Counted from the first letter of the stretch, positions 34,822 to 44,829 are shown. The stretch: 64,000 nt of DNA from Cellulosimicrobium cellulans (GCF_006539945.1 NZ_BJNZ01000003.1:1-64000); one strand, 5' to 3'. The notes: generated from the letters alone by a model not told the origin. Translations and numbers: made by a program.

Positions 34822-35465
34822 CCTGGTCCGAGATCACCGTCCTCGTCCTCGTGGTCGCGGCGCTGGTGGCGTGGCTCCTGTGGGTCGCCGCGTCGCGGCT
34901 CGACCGGCTGCACCGCAAGGTGATGGCCTCGCGCCTGGCGCTCGACGCGCAGCTCGTGCGCCGCGCGTCGGCCGCCGTCGACCTGGCTGCGTCCGGCGAG
35001 CTCGACCCGGCCAGCTCGATCCTCGTCGCCGAGGCGGCGCACGCCGTCCTCGACGACGACGACGACACGAGCCGTCTCGCCGACCAGGTGCCGGGCCTGG
35101 CGCCCGAGGGGCCGCGTCCCCGGCGGCTCCTGGGCGGCATGGCCGAGTCGCGCGCCCTCGCCGAGAGCGACCTCACGGCCACGCTCCGCTCGGCCCTCGA
35201 GGACGCCGACGACGTGGCCGAGCTGCGGTCCGGGTCTGCCGGAGACGAGCTCCTCGGCTCGCTCTCCGCCGCCTGGTACCGCGCGCAGCTCGCGCGCCGG
35301 TTCCACAACGAGGCCGTCGCCCAGGCGCAGCGCGTGCGACGCAAGTGGTGGGTGCGGCTGTTCCACCTCGCCGGGCACGCCCCGATGCCCGCGACGGTCG
35401 AGCTCGACGACGCCGCGCCCGACGTCCTCGTCCGCCCCGCGGCGTCGGCGGGCACGGCGGGCTGA
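34818..35465 (+). CDS. Single-pass membrane protein of unknown function, LemA-like
   Basis: A 215-residue protein with one N-terminal helix (ITVLVLVVAALVAWLLWVAASRL) and a largely helical cytoplasmic or external domain. RLDRLHRKVMASRLALDAQLVRRASA and the late ARRFHNEAVAQAQRVRRKWWVRLFHLAGH recall LemA-type proteins, but I would not assign a function. The GTG start overlaps the pimA stop, so it belongs to the PIM operon. The corresponding mycobacterial position holds a Nudix gene instead. Confidence 0.75.
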   Translation: MTWSEITVLVLVVAALVAWLLWVAASRLDRLHRKVMASRLALDAQLVRRASAAVDLAASGELDPASSILVAEAAHAVLDDDDDTSRLADQVPGLAPEGPRPRRLLGGMAESRALAESDLTATLRSALEDADDVAELRSGSAGDELLGSLSAAWYRAQLARRFHNEAVAQAQRVRRKWWVRLFHLAGHAPMPATVELDDAAPDVLVRPAASAGTAG

Positions 35466-35545
35466 CGCTCCGCGGGCCGCCGGCGGCGCTCTGCGCGCGG
35501 GCTCGGGGCAGGCTCGGGGCCGGGGTCGGGTGGACGCCTCGGCGA

Positions 35546-35551
35546 TAGGAT
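35546..35551 (+). promoter_or_regulatory. Candidate -10 element upstream of pdxS
   Basis: TAGGAT lies 95 bp before the pdxS start, in the 180 bp intergenic region that separates it from the PIM operon. No clear -35. The expected leader is about 88 nt. Confidence 0.3.
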
Positions 35552-35645
35552 GGGAGCGCGTGGGAGCATGTGCCGTCGAGCCTGTTCGACGGCGTCCCGT
35601 GCGCGTGCGCGCGACGTTCCCCTGACCTGAAGGTGTGAGGTACCG

Positions 35646-36596
35646 GTGACCAACGTGGCCGACCAGAACGTCCCTGCCGAGAGCGCCCCGGGCGCCGCGA
35701 CCGCGGAGGGTGCCGGCGCCGTCGGCACCGCCAGGGTCAAGCGCGGGATGGCGGAGATGCTCAAGGGCGGCGTCATCATGGACGTCGTCACGCCCGAGCA
35801 GGCGAAGATCGCCGAGGACGCCGGCGCCGTCGCGGTCATGGCCCTCGAGCGCGTGCCCGCGGACATCCGCGCCCAGGGCGGCGTCTCGCGCATGTCCGAC
35901 CCCGACATGATCGACGGGATCATCGAGGCCGTCTCGATCCCCGTGATGGCGAAGGCCCGCATCGGCCACTTCGTCGAGGCGCAGGTGCTCCAGTCGCTCG
36001 GCGTGGACTACGTCGACGAGTCCGAGGTGCTCACGCCGGCCGACTACGCCCACCACATCGACAAGTGGCAGTTCACCGTCCCGTTCGTGTGCGGGGCGAC
36101 GAACCTCGGCGAGGCGCTGCGCCGCATCACCGAGGGCGCGGCGATGATCCGTTCGAAGGGCGAGGCCGGTACGGGCGACGTCTCCAACGCGACGACGCAC
36201 ATGCGCACCATCCGCGCCGAGATCCGCCGCCTCACCTCGCTCCCGGAGGACGAGCTGTACGTCGCGGCCAAGGAGCTCCAGGCGCCGTACGAGCTCGTCA
36301 AGGAGGTCGCGGCGACGGGCAAGCTGCCCGTCGTCATGTTCACCGCGGGCGGCATCGCGACGCCGGCCGACGCCGCGATGATGATGCAGCTCGGCGCCGA
36401 GGGCGTGTTCGTCGGCTCGGGCATCTTCAAGTCAGGCAACCCGGAGCAGCGCGCCGCCGCGATCGTCAAGGCGACGACGTTCTACGACGACCCGGACGTG
36501 ATCGCGAAGGTCTCGCGCGGCCTGGGCGAGGCGATGGTCGGCCTGAACGTCGACGAGCCGGCGCGGTCGATCCAGTTCGCCGAGCGCGGCTGGTGA
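35646..36596 (+). CDS. pdxS: Pyridoxal 5'-phosphate synthase lyase subunit
   Basis: A 316-residue TIM-barrel protein. After a 30-residue Ala-rich N-terminus come [61 protein letters not shown] with a catalytic lysine, and [17 protein letters not shown]. It makes PLP from ribose 5-phosphate, glyceraldehyde 3-phosphate and ammonia supplied by PdxT. The GTG start has GAAGGTGTGAGG upstream. PdxT is encoded 1.4 kb downstream rather than next to it. Confidence 0.96.
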   Translation: MTNVADQNVPAESAPGAATAEGAGAVGTARVKRGMAEMLKGGVIMDVVTPEQAKIAEDAGAVAVMALERVPADIRAQGGVSRMSDPDMIDGIIEAVSIPVMAKARIGHFVEAQVLQSLGVDYVDESEVLTPADYAHHIDKWQFTVPFVCGATNLGEALRRITEGAAMIRSKGEAGTGDVSNATTHMRTIRAEIRRLTSLPEDELYVAAKELQAPYELVKEVAATGKLPVVMFTAGGIATPADAAMMMQLGAEGVFVGSGIFKSGNPEQRAAAIVKATTFYDDPDVIAKVSRGLGEAMVGLNVDEPARSIQFAERGW

Positions 36597-36658
36597 CGGA
36601 GCGCTCCACGGGCCGTCCGTCCGTCGTCGTGCCGGCGACGGACGGCTGACGCGCGAGC

Positions 36659-37234
36659 ATGGCCGAGGCTGCCGGAGCGCCGTCGTCCCTGGGGCCCGAC
36701 TGGGTGCTCGGGGACGACGGGCTCTACTTCCGCCGGGGCGCGCGCGTCCTCCTGCTGGACGACGCGGACCGCATCCTCCTGGCCCGCGGGCACGACGTGG
36801 ACCAGCCGGAGCGCTCGTGGTGGTTCACCATCGGCGGAGGCGTCGACGCGGGCGAGTCCGACCGTGACGCGGCGCGGCGCGAGGTGCGCGAGGAGACGGG
36901 GATCCTGCTCGACCCGGGCGCGCTCGTCGGGCCGGTCTACACGCGGAGCGCGATCTTCGACTTCTACCGTCAGCACTGCCGCCAGGACGAGGTGCTCTTC
37001 CTCGCGCGCGTCGACGACGCCTCGGGCGGTGGTGGGGACGCGGGGACGCTGAGCCGGGAGGGGTGGACCGACGTCGAGCTCGACGTCGTCGACGAGATGC
37101 GGTGGTGGTCGCTCGACGACCTGCGCGGCGTCGAGATCGAGGTCTTCCCCGAGGGGCTGGCCGACCTCGTCGCGCCGCTGCTGGGCGGGTGGGACGGCGT
37201 GACGCACCACCTGGGGATCGCGCGCGAGGACTGA
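36659..37234 (+). CDS. Nudix hydrolase
   Basis: A 191-residue protein with a complete Nudix box starting [18 protein letters not shown] and ending REETGI (G-x5-E-x7-R-E-U-x-E-E-x-G-U). [24 protein letters not shown] is the first strand pair. It hydrolyses a nucleoside-diphosphate-linked substrate of unknown identity. It lies between pdxS and pdxT, in the position where mycobacteria have a Nudix gene near pimA, so its link to vitamin B6 is probably only positional. Confidence 0.9.
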   Translation: MAEAAGAPSSLGPDWVLGDDGLYFRRGARVLLLDDADRILLARGHDVDQPERSWWFTIGGGVDAGESDRDAARREVREETGILLDPGALVGPVYTRSAIFDFYRQHCRQDEVLFLARVDDASGGGGDAGTLSREGWTDVELDVVDEMRWWSLDDLRGVEIEVFPEGLADLVAPLLGGWDGVTHHLGIARED

Positions 37235-37274
37235 GCCCTGCGCAGCGTGCCCTCCGTGGAAGGACGCGCGGTCG

Positions 37275-37964
37275 TCACGGCCGGCGGGCGACGACGCGCC
37301 ACACGATGCCGCCGACGAGGAGCCCGAGCCCCAGCAGCACCCCGCCGACCGCGACGAACCACAGCAGGACCGTGCCGCCGACGGTCGCGAAGAACTCGCC
37401 GAACCTCCACCCCTCGGTGACGACGAACGTCGACCCGGGCGAGGCGCCCCCCTGCGCGACGGACACCGTGCAGGTCTGGGTCGACGGCGACGTCACCTCG
37501 GCGACGGTCGTCGCCTCGTGCGAGCCGAAGCCGGAGCTCCCCGAGACGGAGGGGTGGCGCACCTCGAGGTCGCCCTCCGGGCACGAGACGGTGACGTCGT
37601 CGGTGTCGAAGCCCTCGGCGCCGATCGGCACGACCGCCCACACGCTGTACGGCTGGTCGCCCGACAGCGCGACCTCCGCCTCGCCGGGGACGTCGCCGGA
37701 GGCGAGGGCGGCCGAGCCCGGGGCGCCGGTGCCGTCGACCACGCCCGTGGGCAGCGCCCGCACGAAGGTCGTGACACCGAGGACGCCCGCGACGAGCGCG
37801 ACCACGAGCAGGACCGCGCCGATCACGATCAGGACCGTCGCGCCGCGCGTGCTCCGCGGCGGACGGGGCGGGAGGCCGGGGTACGGGTTCGAGGGGTCGG
37901 GGTACCCGGACGGTGGCGGCGTGGGGTACGGCGGTGTGGGTCCGGGGCCGGGCGGAGTGGTCAC
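37275..37964 (-). CDS. Proline-rich two-helix membrane protein
   Basis: A 229-residue protein of unknown function. Residues 1-40 are a Pro/Tyr-rich cytoplasmic tail ([20 protein letters not shown]). A helix follows ([21 protein letters not shown]), then an external domain of about 120 residues with two cysteines (VSCPEG, QTCTVSV) and a second helix near the C-terminus. The GTG start has TAGCCT 7 nt upstream, so it is probably leaderless. It faces away from pdxT and interrupts the pdxS-pdxT arrangement. Confidence 0.78.
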   Translation of the reverse strand: MTTPPGPGPTPPYPTPPPSGYPDPSNPYPGLPPRPPRSTRGATVLIVIGAVLLVVALVAGVLGVTTFVRALPTGVVDGTGAPGSAALASGDVPGEAEVALSGDQPYSVWAVVPIGAEGFDTDDVTVSCPEGDLEVRHPSVSGSSGFGSHEATTVAEVTSPSTQTCTVSVAQGGASPGSTFVVTEGWRFGEFFATVGGTVLLWFVAVGGVLLGLGLLVGGIVWRVVARRP

Positions 37965-37977
37965 GACGGCGAGGCTA
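37964..37977 (-). promoter_or_regulatory. Leaderless promoter of the proline-rich membrane gene
   Basis: TAGCCT on the minus strand (37977-37972), a 7 nt gap and the GTG start at 37964. No ribosome site is present. Confidence 0.45.
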
Positions 37978-38013
37978 GCAACCGCACCGCGACAGGGCAG
38001 GGTGCCGGCGACG

Positions 38014-38028
38014 TATCATTCCCGTTCG
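38014..38028 (+). promoter_or_regulatory. Leaderless promoter of pdxT
   Basis: TATCAT at 38014-38019 is followed by 8 nt and the GTG start at 38028. No Shine-Dalgarno site. It is divergent to the promoter of the proline-rich gene. Confidence 0.5.
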
Positions 38029-38678
38029 TGACGATCACGATCGGAGTCCTGGCCCTTCAGGGCGACGTGCGAGAGCACCGCGCCGCGCTCGAGGCTGCGG
38101 GTGCCCGCACGGTCGGCGTACGGCGTCCCGAGGAGCTCGCCGCGGTCGACGGGTTGGTGCTCCCCGGGGGCGAGTCGACGACCATCGACAAGCTCCTGCG
38201 CATCTTCGAGCTCGACGAGCCGCTGCGCGCCCGCATCGCCGAGGGCCTGCCGGTCTACGGCTCGTGCGCGGGCATGATCCTGCTCGCCGATCGCATCCTC
38301 GGCGGCACCGCGGACCAGCGGACCCTCGGCGGGCTCGACGTGACGGTCCGGCGCAATGCGTTCGGCCGGCAGGTCGACTCGTTCGAGACGGACCTCGCGT
38401 TCACCGGCCTGGCCCCGCAGGACGGCAGTCGCACGGGGGCCGAGGGGGCGGGCGACGTGCACGCGGTGTTCATCCGCGCGCCGTGGGTCGAGGAGGTCGG
38501 ACCGGGGGTCGAGGTGCTCGCGCGCATCCCCGACCACGAGGCGCCCGGCATCCCCGCGGCCGCCGCCGGTAGGATCGTCGCAGTCCAGCAGGGATCGCTG
38601 CTCGCCACCTCGTTCCACCCGGAGATCTCCGGGGACGCGCGCGTGCACGAGCTGTTCGTCAGAATCGCGAAGGGGTAG
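38028..38678 (+). CDS. pdxT: Pyridoxal 5'-phosphate synthase glutaminase subunit
   Basis: A 216-residue class I glutaminase. [19 protein letters not shown] opens the protein, [18 protein letters not shown] is the family's conserved block, the nucleophile cysteine is in [11 protein letters not shown], and the His/Glu pair is in SFHPEIS. It releases ammonia from glutamine for PdxS. The start is a GTG directly behind a -10 element. yebC follows after 6 bp. Confidence 0.95.
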   Translation: MTITIGVLALQGDVREHRAALEAAGARTVGVRRPEELAAVDGLVLPGGESTTIDKLLRIFELDEPLRARIAEGLPVYGSCAGMILLADRILGGTADQRTLGGLDVTVRRNAFGRQVDSFETDLAFTGLAPQDGSRTGAEGAGDVHAVFIRAPWVEEVGPGVEVLARIPDHEAPGIPAAAAGRIVAVQQGSLLATSFHPEISGDARVHELFVRIAKG

Positions 38679-38684
38679 GAACGC

Positions 38685-39446
38685 ATGTCAGGGCATTCCA
38701 AGTGGGCCACGACCAAGCACAAGAAGGCGGCCATCGACGCCAAGCGCGGCAAGCTCTTCGCGAAGCTCATCAAGAACATCGAGGTCGCGGCGCGCACGGG
38801 CGGCGGCGACCCCGCGGGCAACCCGACGCTGTTCGACGCCATCCAGAAGGCGAAGAAGTCGTCGGTCCCCAACGACAACATCGACCGGGCCGTCAAGCGC
38901 GGCTCCGGCACGGGTGCCGACGCCGTCGACTACCAGACGATCATGTACGAGGGCTACGGCCCCAACGGCATCGCCGTCCTGGTCGAGTGCCTCACCGACA
39001 ACAAGAACCGGGCGGCCTCCGAGGTCCGCCTCGCGTTCAGCCGCAACGGCGGCAACCTCGCCGACCCCGGCTCGGTGTCGTACCTCTTCTCGCGCAAGGG
39101 CCTCGTCGTCGTGCCGAAGGCGGACGGCGTGACCGAGGACGACGTCATGCTCGCCGCGCTCGAGGCGGGCGCCGAGGAGGTCACCGACTCCGGCGAGGTC
39201 ATCGAGGTGCTCTGCGAGGCGAGCGACCTCGTCGCCGTGCGCACCGCGATCCAGGAGGCGGGCCTCGAGTACGACTCCGCCGACTCGATCTGGCACCCCT
39301 CGATGGAGGTCGAGGTCGACGCCGACGGGGCGCGCAAGATCCTGCGCCTCATCGACGCGCTCGAGGACAGCGACGACGTGCAGAACGTCTACGCGAACTT
39401 CGACGCGTCGGACGAGGTCATGGCGGAGCTCGAGAACGACGACTGA
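38685..39446 (+). CDS. YebC/PmpR-family protein
   Basis: A 253-residue protein starting [37 protein letters not shown], the near-invariant YebC opening, with [21 protein letters not shown] and [28 protein letters not shown] following. Members have been described as DNA-binding regulators and, more recently, as factors acting on translation at difficult proline stretches. Close spacing to pdxT indicates cotranscription. The gene order yebC-ruvC is conserved in actinobacteria. Confidence 0.95.
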   Translation: MSGHSKWATTKHKKAAIDAKRGKLFAKLIKNIEVAARTGGGDPAGNPTLFDAIQKAKKSSVPNDNIDRAVKRGSGTGADAVDYQTIMYEGYGPNGIAVLVECLTDNKNRAASEVRLAFSRNGGNLADPGSVSYLFSRKGLVVVPKADGVTEDDVMLAALEAGAEEVTDSGEVIEVLCEASDLVAVRTAIQEAGLEYDSADSIWHPSMEVEVDADGARKILRLIDALEDSDDVQNVYANFDASDEVMAELENDD

Positions 39447-39492
39447 TCCCGTCGGTTCGGTCGCCGAGGCCGACGGCGTGGTCGCCTTGGGT

Positions 39493-39595
39493 GGCGGGGC
39501 GGGTGAGGTGCGCGCGGTCTACCATCCGCGGCGCTCGTTCCTCGCGCCGCTCCCGCCAGGCCCGCCACGACCGCGCGCACCTCACCCGCCCCGCC
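39493..39595. repeat. Large hairpin: 27 bp perfect inverted repeat
   Basis: Arms 39493-39519 and 39569-39595 are perfectly complementary over 27 bp, separated by 49 nt, in the 222 bp gap between yebC and ruvC. It begins 46 bp after the yebC stop. It is longer than an ordinary terminator and could be a terminator, a palindromic repeat element or the ends of a very small non-autonomous element. Confidence 0.8.
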
Positions 39596-39668
39596 GGTGT
39601 CGCCTCGCCTCGGTCGGCGGCCCGCGAGGCGGACGGTTTCCGTCGTCGGGTCGTGGGAGGGTACAGGC

Positions 39669-40238
39669 GTGCGCGTTCTCGGTGTGGATCCTGGGCTGAC
39701 CCGGTGCGGTGTCGGGGTGGTGGACTCCGCGCGGGGGCGGCGGGCCGAGCTCGTGGCCGTCGGCGTGATCCGGACGGACCCGGACCTCAGCGTGGACCTG
39801 CGGCTCCTGCGGATCGCGGAGCGGCTCGACGCGTGGTTCGACGAGCACGTGCCGGACGTCGTCGCGGTCGAGCGCGTCTTCGCGCAGCACAACGTCGGGA
39901 CCGTGATGGGCACGGCCCAGGCCGCGGGTCTCGCGATGGTCGGCGCGGCGAAGCGGGGTGTCCCCGTGGCGCTGCACACGCCGTCCGAGGTCAAGGCCGC
40001 GGTCACCGGGAGCGGGCGCGCGGGCAAGGAGCAGGTCCAGCGCATGGTCGCCGGCATCCTGGGGCTCGCGGAGCCGCCGAAGCCTGCCGACGCCGCCGAC
40101 GCGCTCGCGCTCGCCATCTGCCACCTGTGGCGGCCCTCGGGTGCGCTCCAGGGCGGCGAGCGGCACGAGCTGACCCCGGCGCAGCGCGCCTGGGCCGCGG
40201 CGGAGCACGCGGCGAAGGGCCGGCGGGCACCGCGCTGA
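39669..40238 (+). CDS. ruvC: Holliday junction resolvase RuvC
   Basis: A 189-residue endonuclease. [19 protein letters not shown] carries the first catalytic aspartate, [22 protein letters not shown] the glutamate and [14 protein letters not shown] the final aspartates. It cleaves Holliday junctions delivered by RuvAB. The GTG start has a GGGAGGG ribosome site. I looked for an SOS box upstream and found none. Confidence 0.96.
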   Translation: MRVLGVDPGLTRCGVGVVDSARGRRAELVAVGVIRTDPDLSVDLRLLRIAERLDAWFDEHVPDVVAVERVFAQHNVGTVMGTAQAAGLAMVGAAKRGVPVALHTPSEVKAAVTGSGRAGKEQVQRMVAGILGLAEPPKPADAADALALAICHLWRPSGALQGGERHELTPAQRAWAAAEHAAKGRRAPR

Positions 40239-40279
40239 CGGCTCCCGTGTCGGTCGGCCGGGGCGTGGGCGCACCTTGC

Positions 40280-40285
40280 TAGAGT
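40280..40285 (+). promoter_or_regulatory. Candidate -10 element upstream of ruvA
   Basis: TAGAGT in the 155 bp between ruvC and ruvA. No clear -35. It could give ruvAB an additional promoter. Confidence 0.3.
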
Positions 40286-40393
40286 GACCGCGGTCGTACG
40301 GGTGTTCGACGCACTCCTCGGCGCCGCGTCGAGCTCGTCGGGCCGGCGGACCATCGGACCAGGTCGGCGCTGCCGACCGGGAGAGGAGCCTGC

Positions 40394-41032
40394 GTGATCG
40401 CGTCGCTGAGCGGAGTCGTGGCGAGCGTCCAGCTCGACCGCACCGTGCTCGAGGTCGGGGGCGTGGGCTACCTCGTGCACGCCACGCCGGCCACGCTCGC
40501 CGGCCTGCGGGTCGGCGAGGACGCCCGGCTCGCGACGAGCCTCGTCGTCCGCGAGGACTCCTTCACCCTCTACGGGTTCGCCGACGACGACGAGCGGAGC
40601 GTCTTCGAGACCGTCCAGACCGTCAGCGGCGTCGGGCCGCGGCTCGCGCTCGCGATGCTCGCCGTGCACACGCCCGACGCCCTGCGCCGTGCCGTGGCCG
40701 GCGCCGACATCGCGGCCCTCGTGCGCGTCCCCGGCATCGGGAACAAGGGCGCGCAGCGGATCGCGCTCGAGCTGGGCGACAAGCTCGGGCCGCCCACCGG
40801 TGCCGACGCCCCCGAGGGCGGCGCGACCGCCGTCGGGACCGGGCCGCGTCAGGTCGACGACCGACGCGACCAGGTGGTCGAGGCGCTCGTGGGCCTCGGC
40901 TGGAACCTCAAGGCCGCGGACGACGCCGTCTCCACCGTGCTCGCCGAGGCGGGGGTCGACGTCGTCGAGGCGCCCGACGTGGCCGGCGCGCTGCGCGCCG
41001 CGCTGCGCGTCCTCGGCGGACCGAGGGGCTGA
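40394..41032 (+). CDS. ruvA: Holliday junction branch migration protein RuvA
   Basis: A 212-residue protein. [35 protein letters not shown] forms the OB-fold; the two helix-hairpin-helix units are in [19 protein letters not shown] and [23 protein letters not shown]; the C-terminal domain ([19 protein letters not shown]) contacts RuvB. The GTG start follows GAGAGGAG. ruvB starts 2 bp after its stop. Confidence 0.96.
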   Translation: MIASLSGVVASVQLDRTVLEVGGVGYLVHATPATLAGLRVGEDARLATSLVVREDSFTLYGFADDDERSVFETVQTVSGVGPRLALAMLAVHTPDALRRAVAGADIAALVRVPGIGNKGAQRIALELGDKLGPPTGADAPEGGATAVGTGPRQVDDRRDQVVEALVGLGWNLKAADDAVSTVLAEAGVDVVEAPDVAGALRAALRVLGGPRG

Positions 41033-41034
41033 CC

Positions 41035-42111
41035 ATGGCGAACTTCGACCAGGTGGGCGTGGACGGGTTCGGCGGGGACGGGACGTTCTCGTCCGAGCGG
41101 ATCGTCGCGGCGGGGGCCGACGACCTCGAGCGCGCCGCCGAGGCAGCACTGCGTCCGCGCCGGCTCGAGGAGTTCGTCGGGCAGGCGGTTGTGCGCGACC
41201 AGCTCTCGCTCGTGCTCCAGGCCGCGCTCGCCCGCGGGAGCTCGCCGGACCACGTGCTCCTGTCCGGGCCGCCCGGGCTCGGCAAGACGACGCTCGCCAT
41301 GATCATCGCCGCCGAGCTCGGGACGTCGCTGCGCGTGACGTCCGGCCCGGCGATCCAGCACGCGGGCGACCTGGCGGCCGTGCTCTCCTCGCTCGAGGAG
41401 GGCGAGGTCCTCTTCATCGACGAGATCCACCGCCTCGCGCGGCCGGCGGAGGAGCTCCTCTACATGGCGATGGAGGACTTCCGGGTCGACGTCGTCGTGG
41501 GCAAGGGTGCGGGCGCGAGCGCGATCCCGCTCTCGTTGCCCCCGTTCACGGCGGTCGGCGCCACGACGCGCGCGGGGCTGCTGCCCGCGCCGCTGCGCGA
41601 CCGCTTCGGCTTCACCGGGCACCTCGACTTCTACTCGAGCGACGAGCTCGAGCGCGTGCTCTCCCGGTCCGCGGGGCTGCTCGGCGTGGCGCTCGACCCG
41701 GACGCCGCGCGCGAGATCGCCGGCCGCTCGCGCGGCACGCCCCGCATCGCCAACCGCCTGCTGCGGCGCGTGCGCGACTGGGCGCAGGTCCGCGGCGACG
41801 GGAGCATGGACCTCGCGGCCGCGCGGGCGGCGCTCGAGGTCTACGAGGTGGACCCCATCGGCCTCGACCGCCTCGACCGGGCGGTCCTCACGGCGCTGTG
41901 CACGCGGTTCAACGGCGGGCCGGTCGGGCTGACGACGCTCGCCGTGACGGTCGGCGAGGAGGCCGAGACGGTCGAGACGGTCGCCGAGCCGTACCTGGTG
42001 CGCGAGGGGCTGATCGGGCGGACACCCCGGGGGCGCGTCGCGACGCCGGCCGCGTGGGCGCACCTCGGGCTCACCCCGCCGCGCGAGGGCGGCACCCTGT
42101 TCGACGCCTGA
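41035..42111 (+). CDS. ruvB: Holliday junction branch migration helicase RuvB
   Basis: A 358-residue AAA+ ATPase. [19 protein letters not shown] is the usual opening, Walker A is [12 protein letters not shown], Walker B is [10 protein letters not shown], and [19 protein letters not shown] is sensor 1 plus arginine finger. The C-terminal winged helix ends [18 protein letters not shown]. It drives branch migration with RuvA. Confidence 0.97.
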   Translation: MANFDQVGVDGFGGDGTFSSERIVAAGADDLERAAEAALRPRRLEEFVGQAVVRDQLSLVLQAALARGSSPDHVLLSGPPGLGKTTLAMIIAAELGTSLRVTSGPAIQHAGDLAAVLSSLEEGEVLFIDEIHRLARPAEELLYMAMEDFRVDVVVGKGAGASAIPLSLPPFTAVGATTRAGLLPAPLRDRFGFTGHLDFYSSDELERVLSRSAGLLGVALDPDAAREIAGRSRGTPRIANRLLRRVRDWAQVRGDGSMDLAAARAALEVYEVDPIGLDRLDRAVLTALCTRFNGGPVGLTTLAVTVGEEAETVETVAEPYLVREGLIGRTPRGRVATPAAWAHLGLTPPREGGTLFDA

Positions 42112-42191
42112 CGGCCGGTCCGTCGCGGGCCTCGTCGAGGGCCTCGTGGCGGGCCCCGTGACGGCGGTCACAGGCGCGGCGAACGTGGTCC

Positions 42192-42269
42192 TAGAATGGT
42201 CAGGACCCGAGCGGGCGGAACTCCGCGGCGAGACGGCTCGTTGGTGAACCGTGCGCGCACGCCTAGACT
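42192..42269 (+). promoter_or_regulatory. Two candidate -10 elements upstream of yajC
   Basis: TAGAAT (42192-42197) and TAGACT (42264-42269) lie in the 198 bp between ruvB and yajC. Either could start the yajC-secD-secF transcript. The -35 regions are weak. Confidence 0.35.
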
Positions 42270-42309
42270 GCGCGCAGATCCCGCACAGAACAGGACACGA
42301 GACTCCGTC

Positions 42310-42756
42310 ATGGATATCAGCTTCATCCTCATCCTCGCCCTCGCGGCGGGTGCGATGTTCCTCATGACCAGCCGCACCCGCAAGCAGCAGCGCGAGGCCC
42401 AGAACTTCCGGGCGACCCTCGCCCCCGGGCAGGAGGTGATGACGGGCTCGGGCATGTTCGGCACGATCGTCGACGTCGACGAGGAGGCCGACGTCATCAC
42501 GATCGAGTCCACGCCGGGCAACCAGTCCCGGTGGCTGCGGGCGGCCATCGCGAAGCTCGTCGACCCGCCGGTCGAGGAGCCGGAGGGCGACGAGTCGTCG
42601 GAGCCCGCGGCCGTCTACGGCAGCGCGGACGCCGACCCCAGCACGTCGAAGGGGGACGTCGACGACCTCGTCGTCCCCGACGACCTGTCCGGTCTGACCG
42701 ACGACGGGTCGGAGAAGGACCGCGGGCGCCGGGACGACGGCACCGACACCAAGTGA
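42310..42756 (+). CDS. yajC: Preprotein translocase subunit YajC
   Basis: A 148-residue membrane protein. One N-terminal helix (DISFILILALAAGAMFLMTSRTRKQQ) is followed by the conserved cytoplasmic block LAPGQEVMTGSGMFGTIVDVDEEADVITIES and a long acidic tail (Asp/Glu/Ser-rich, about 60 residues) that is not part of the core family. It associates with SecDF. The ATG at 42310 is the natural start; the upstream frame lacks protein character. Confidence 0.93.
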   Translation: MDISFILILALAAGAMFLMTSRTRKQQREAQNFRATLAPGQEVMTGSGMFGTIVDVDEEADVITIESTPGNQSRWLRAAIAKLVDPPVEEPEGDESSEPAAVYGSADADPSTSKGDVDDLVVPDDLSGLTDDGSEKDRGRRDDGTDTK

Positions 42757-42837
42757 CCCTATGCCGGTCGCTGCCGCGACCGGTCTGACGCGGTGGGCCG
42801 CGAGGCCCACCGCACACGCACGAGAAGAGACGGACAG

Positions 42838-44829
42838 TTGGCCACCAGCAGCACACGAGCGAGGCCCGTACGGACCCTCGTCACCCTGGGAATCCTCATC
42901 GTCGTCCTCTTCGGGTCCCTCTTCGCGGGCACGAAGCTCGACCCGAAGACCGAGGACAACCCGGGCGGGGCGAGCCTCACCCCGGGCCTCGCGCTCGATC
43001 TCGAGGGTGGCACGCAGATCATCCTGCAGCCCGTCACCACCGACGGCTCGCAGCCGACGGCCGAGGACATCAACCAGGCGATCAACGTCATCCGCCAGCG
43101 CATCGACGCGCAGGGCGTGTCCGAGGCGGAGATCACGAGCCAGGGACAGAACAACATCGTCGTCGGGATCCCAGGGCAGCCGTCCCAGGAGACGATCGAC
43201 CTCGTCAGCACCTCCGCACAGATGCGGTTCCGGCCGGTGCTCGCGGTGGGAATGCCGACCGCGACCCCGGCCGACGAGGCGACCGACGCGGCCGCGGGCG
43301 ACGACGCAGCGGCCGAGGACGCGCCCGACGCGACCGAGTCCGCCGACGCCACCGAGAGCGCGGACGCGACCTCCGAGGAGTCGGGTGACCCTGCCGCCGA
43401 CGAGGCGACGGACGCTCCGGCGGACGACGCCACGACCGACCCGGCCGAGGAGGCGACCCGTCCGGAGAACCCGAGCGACCTCGCGCAGATCACGCCGGAG
43501 CTGCAGGAGCAGTTCGACGCGCTCGACTGCACGCTCCCGGAGAACCTGGTCGGCGGCGACAGCGGCCCGACGGACTCCGCGTTCGTCGCGTGCGCCGACG
43601 ACGGCTCGGCCAAGTACATCCTCGGCCCGGTCGAGATCGAGGGTACGGACATCTCGAACGCCAACTCCGGCCTCCGCGTCGGCCAGAACGGCGTCGTCAC
43701 GAACGAGTGGGTCGTCAACATCGAGTTCGACGGCGAGGGCACGCAGGCGTTCCGCGAGGTCACGACCCGCCTCACGTCGCTCCCCTCTCCGCAGAACCAG
43801 TTCGCGATGGTGCTCGACGGCCTCGTCATCTCGGCGCCGGTGTCCCAGGTCGCCATCCCGGACGGCAAGGCCGAGATCTCCGGCAGCTTCACGCGCGACA
43901 GCGCGGCGACGCTCGCGAACCAGCTCAACTTCGGTTCGCTGCCCCTGACGTTCGAGGTCCAGAGCCAGGAGCAGATCTCCGCGACGCTCGGCTCCGAGCA
44001 GCTCGAGAAGGGGCTCCTTGCCGGCGCGATCGGCATGCTGCTCGTCGTCATCTACTCGCTCTTCCAGTACCGGACGCTGGGGCTCGTGACCGTCGCGTCG
44101 CTCGGCATCGCCGCCGTCATCACGTTCGGCGTCATCTCGGTCCTGTCGTGGACGATCGGGTACCGGCTGTCGCTCGCCGGCGTCGCGGGGCTCATCGTCG
44201 CGATCGGTATCACCGCGGACTCGTTCATCGTGTACTTCGAACGCATCCGCGACGAGCTGCGCGACGGCCGGACGCTGAACTCGGCGGTCGAGAAGGGCTG
44301 GGAGCGTGCGCGCCGCACGATCCTCGCCTCGGACGCCGTGAACTTCGTCGCCGCGATCGTCCTGTACTACCTGGCGGTCGGTGGCGTGCGAGGCTTCGCC
44401 TTCACGCTCGGTCTGACCACGCTCGTCGACCTCGTCGTGGTGTTCCTCTTCACGCACCCGTTGATGCAGCTGCTCGCCAGGACGAAGTTCTTCGGGAGCG
44501 GGCACCCGGCCTCGGGCCTCGACCCCCGGCGCCTCGGCGTGCGGACGGCGCGCTACGCGGGCCGCGGTCGCGTCGTCGGCGCAACCTCGGCAGGCGCTAC
44601 GGACGGCGGCGACGCCGTGGCAGATGCCCCGGTCCAGGACGCCCCGGCGCCCGAGCGTGCGGCGCCCGTCCGGGAGACGGTCGGCGCCGGCGTGGGCCGG
44701 AGCGACGGGCCGCGCATGACCATCGCGGAGCGCCGCGCCGCCGAGCGGCGGGCCGCCGCGTCGATGGACGGCGACGACGGGTCCCCGACCGCTGACGCGG
44801 CGGGCGACGAGAACGAGGAGAAGCACTGA
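42838..44829 (+). CDS. secD: Protein translocase subunit SecD
   Basis: A 663-residue, six-helix membrane protein. The first helix is VRTLVTLGILIVVLFGSLFAG; LALDLEGGTQIILQPV is the conserved start of the periplasmic P1 domain; helices 2-6 follow from about residue 390 (LAGAIGMLLVVIYSLFQYRTLG, ITADSFIVYFERIRDEL, AFTLGLTTLVDLVVVFLFTHPL). An acidic Asp/Ala/Glu/Thr linker of roughly 70 residues interrupts the P1 domain (nt 43260-43470). It uses the proton gradient to aid late export. No ATG is available; I chose the TTG at 42838 behind AGAAGAGACGG, the GTG at 42793 being the alternative. Confidence 0.93.
   Translation: MATSSTRARPVRTLVTLGILIVVLFGSLFAGTKLDPKTEDNPGGASLTPGLALDLEGGTQIILQPVTTDGSQPTAEDINQAINVIRQRIDAQGVSEAEITSQGQNNIVVGIPGQPSQETIDLVSTSAQMRFRPVLAVGMPTATPADEATDAAAGDDAAAEDAPDATESADATESADATSEESGDPAADEATDAPADDATTDPAEEATRPENPSDLAQITPELQEQFDALDCTLPENLVGGDSGPTDSAFVACADDGSAKYILGPVEIEGTDISNANSGLRVGQNGVVTNEWVVNIEFDGEGTQAFREVTTRLTSLPSPQNQFAMVLDGLVISAPVSQVAIPDGKAEISGSFTRDSAATLANQLNFGSLPLTFEVQSQEQISATLGSEQLEKGLLAGAIGMLLVVIYSLFQYRTLGLVTVASLGIAAVITFGVISVLSWTIGYRLSLAGVAGLIVAIGITADSFIVYFERIRDELRDGRTLNSAVEKGWERARRTILASDAVNFVAAIVLYYLAVGGVRGFAFTLGLTTLVDLVVVFLFTHPLMQLLARTKFFGSGHPASGLDPRRLGVRTARYAGRGRVVGATSAGATDGGDAVADAPVQDAPAPERAAPVRETVGAGVGRSDGPRMTIAERRAAERRAAASMDGDDGSPTADAAGDENEEKH

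Noticed and set aside
39478-39699. 73-residue frame between yebC and ruvC
   Set aside because: It is produced by the inverted repeat and reads Pro/Arg-rich sequence without a ribosome site.
42112-42191. A terminator after ruvB (GGCCTC/GAGG-like pairs near 42130)
   Set aside because: Pairing is short and imperfect and several equal alternatives exist in this GC-rich stretch.
40849-44826. A 1325-codon open frame on the minus strand
   Set aside because: It runs antisense to ruvA, ruvB, yajC and secD, is rich in Arg and His repeats and shows no domain. Long antisense frames are expected at this GC content.
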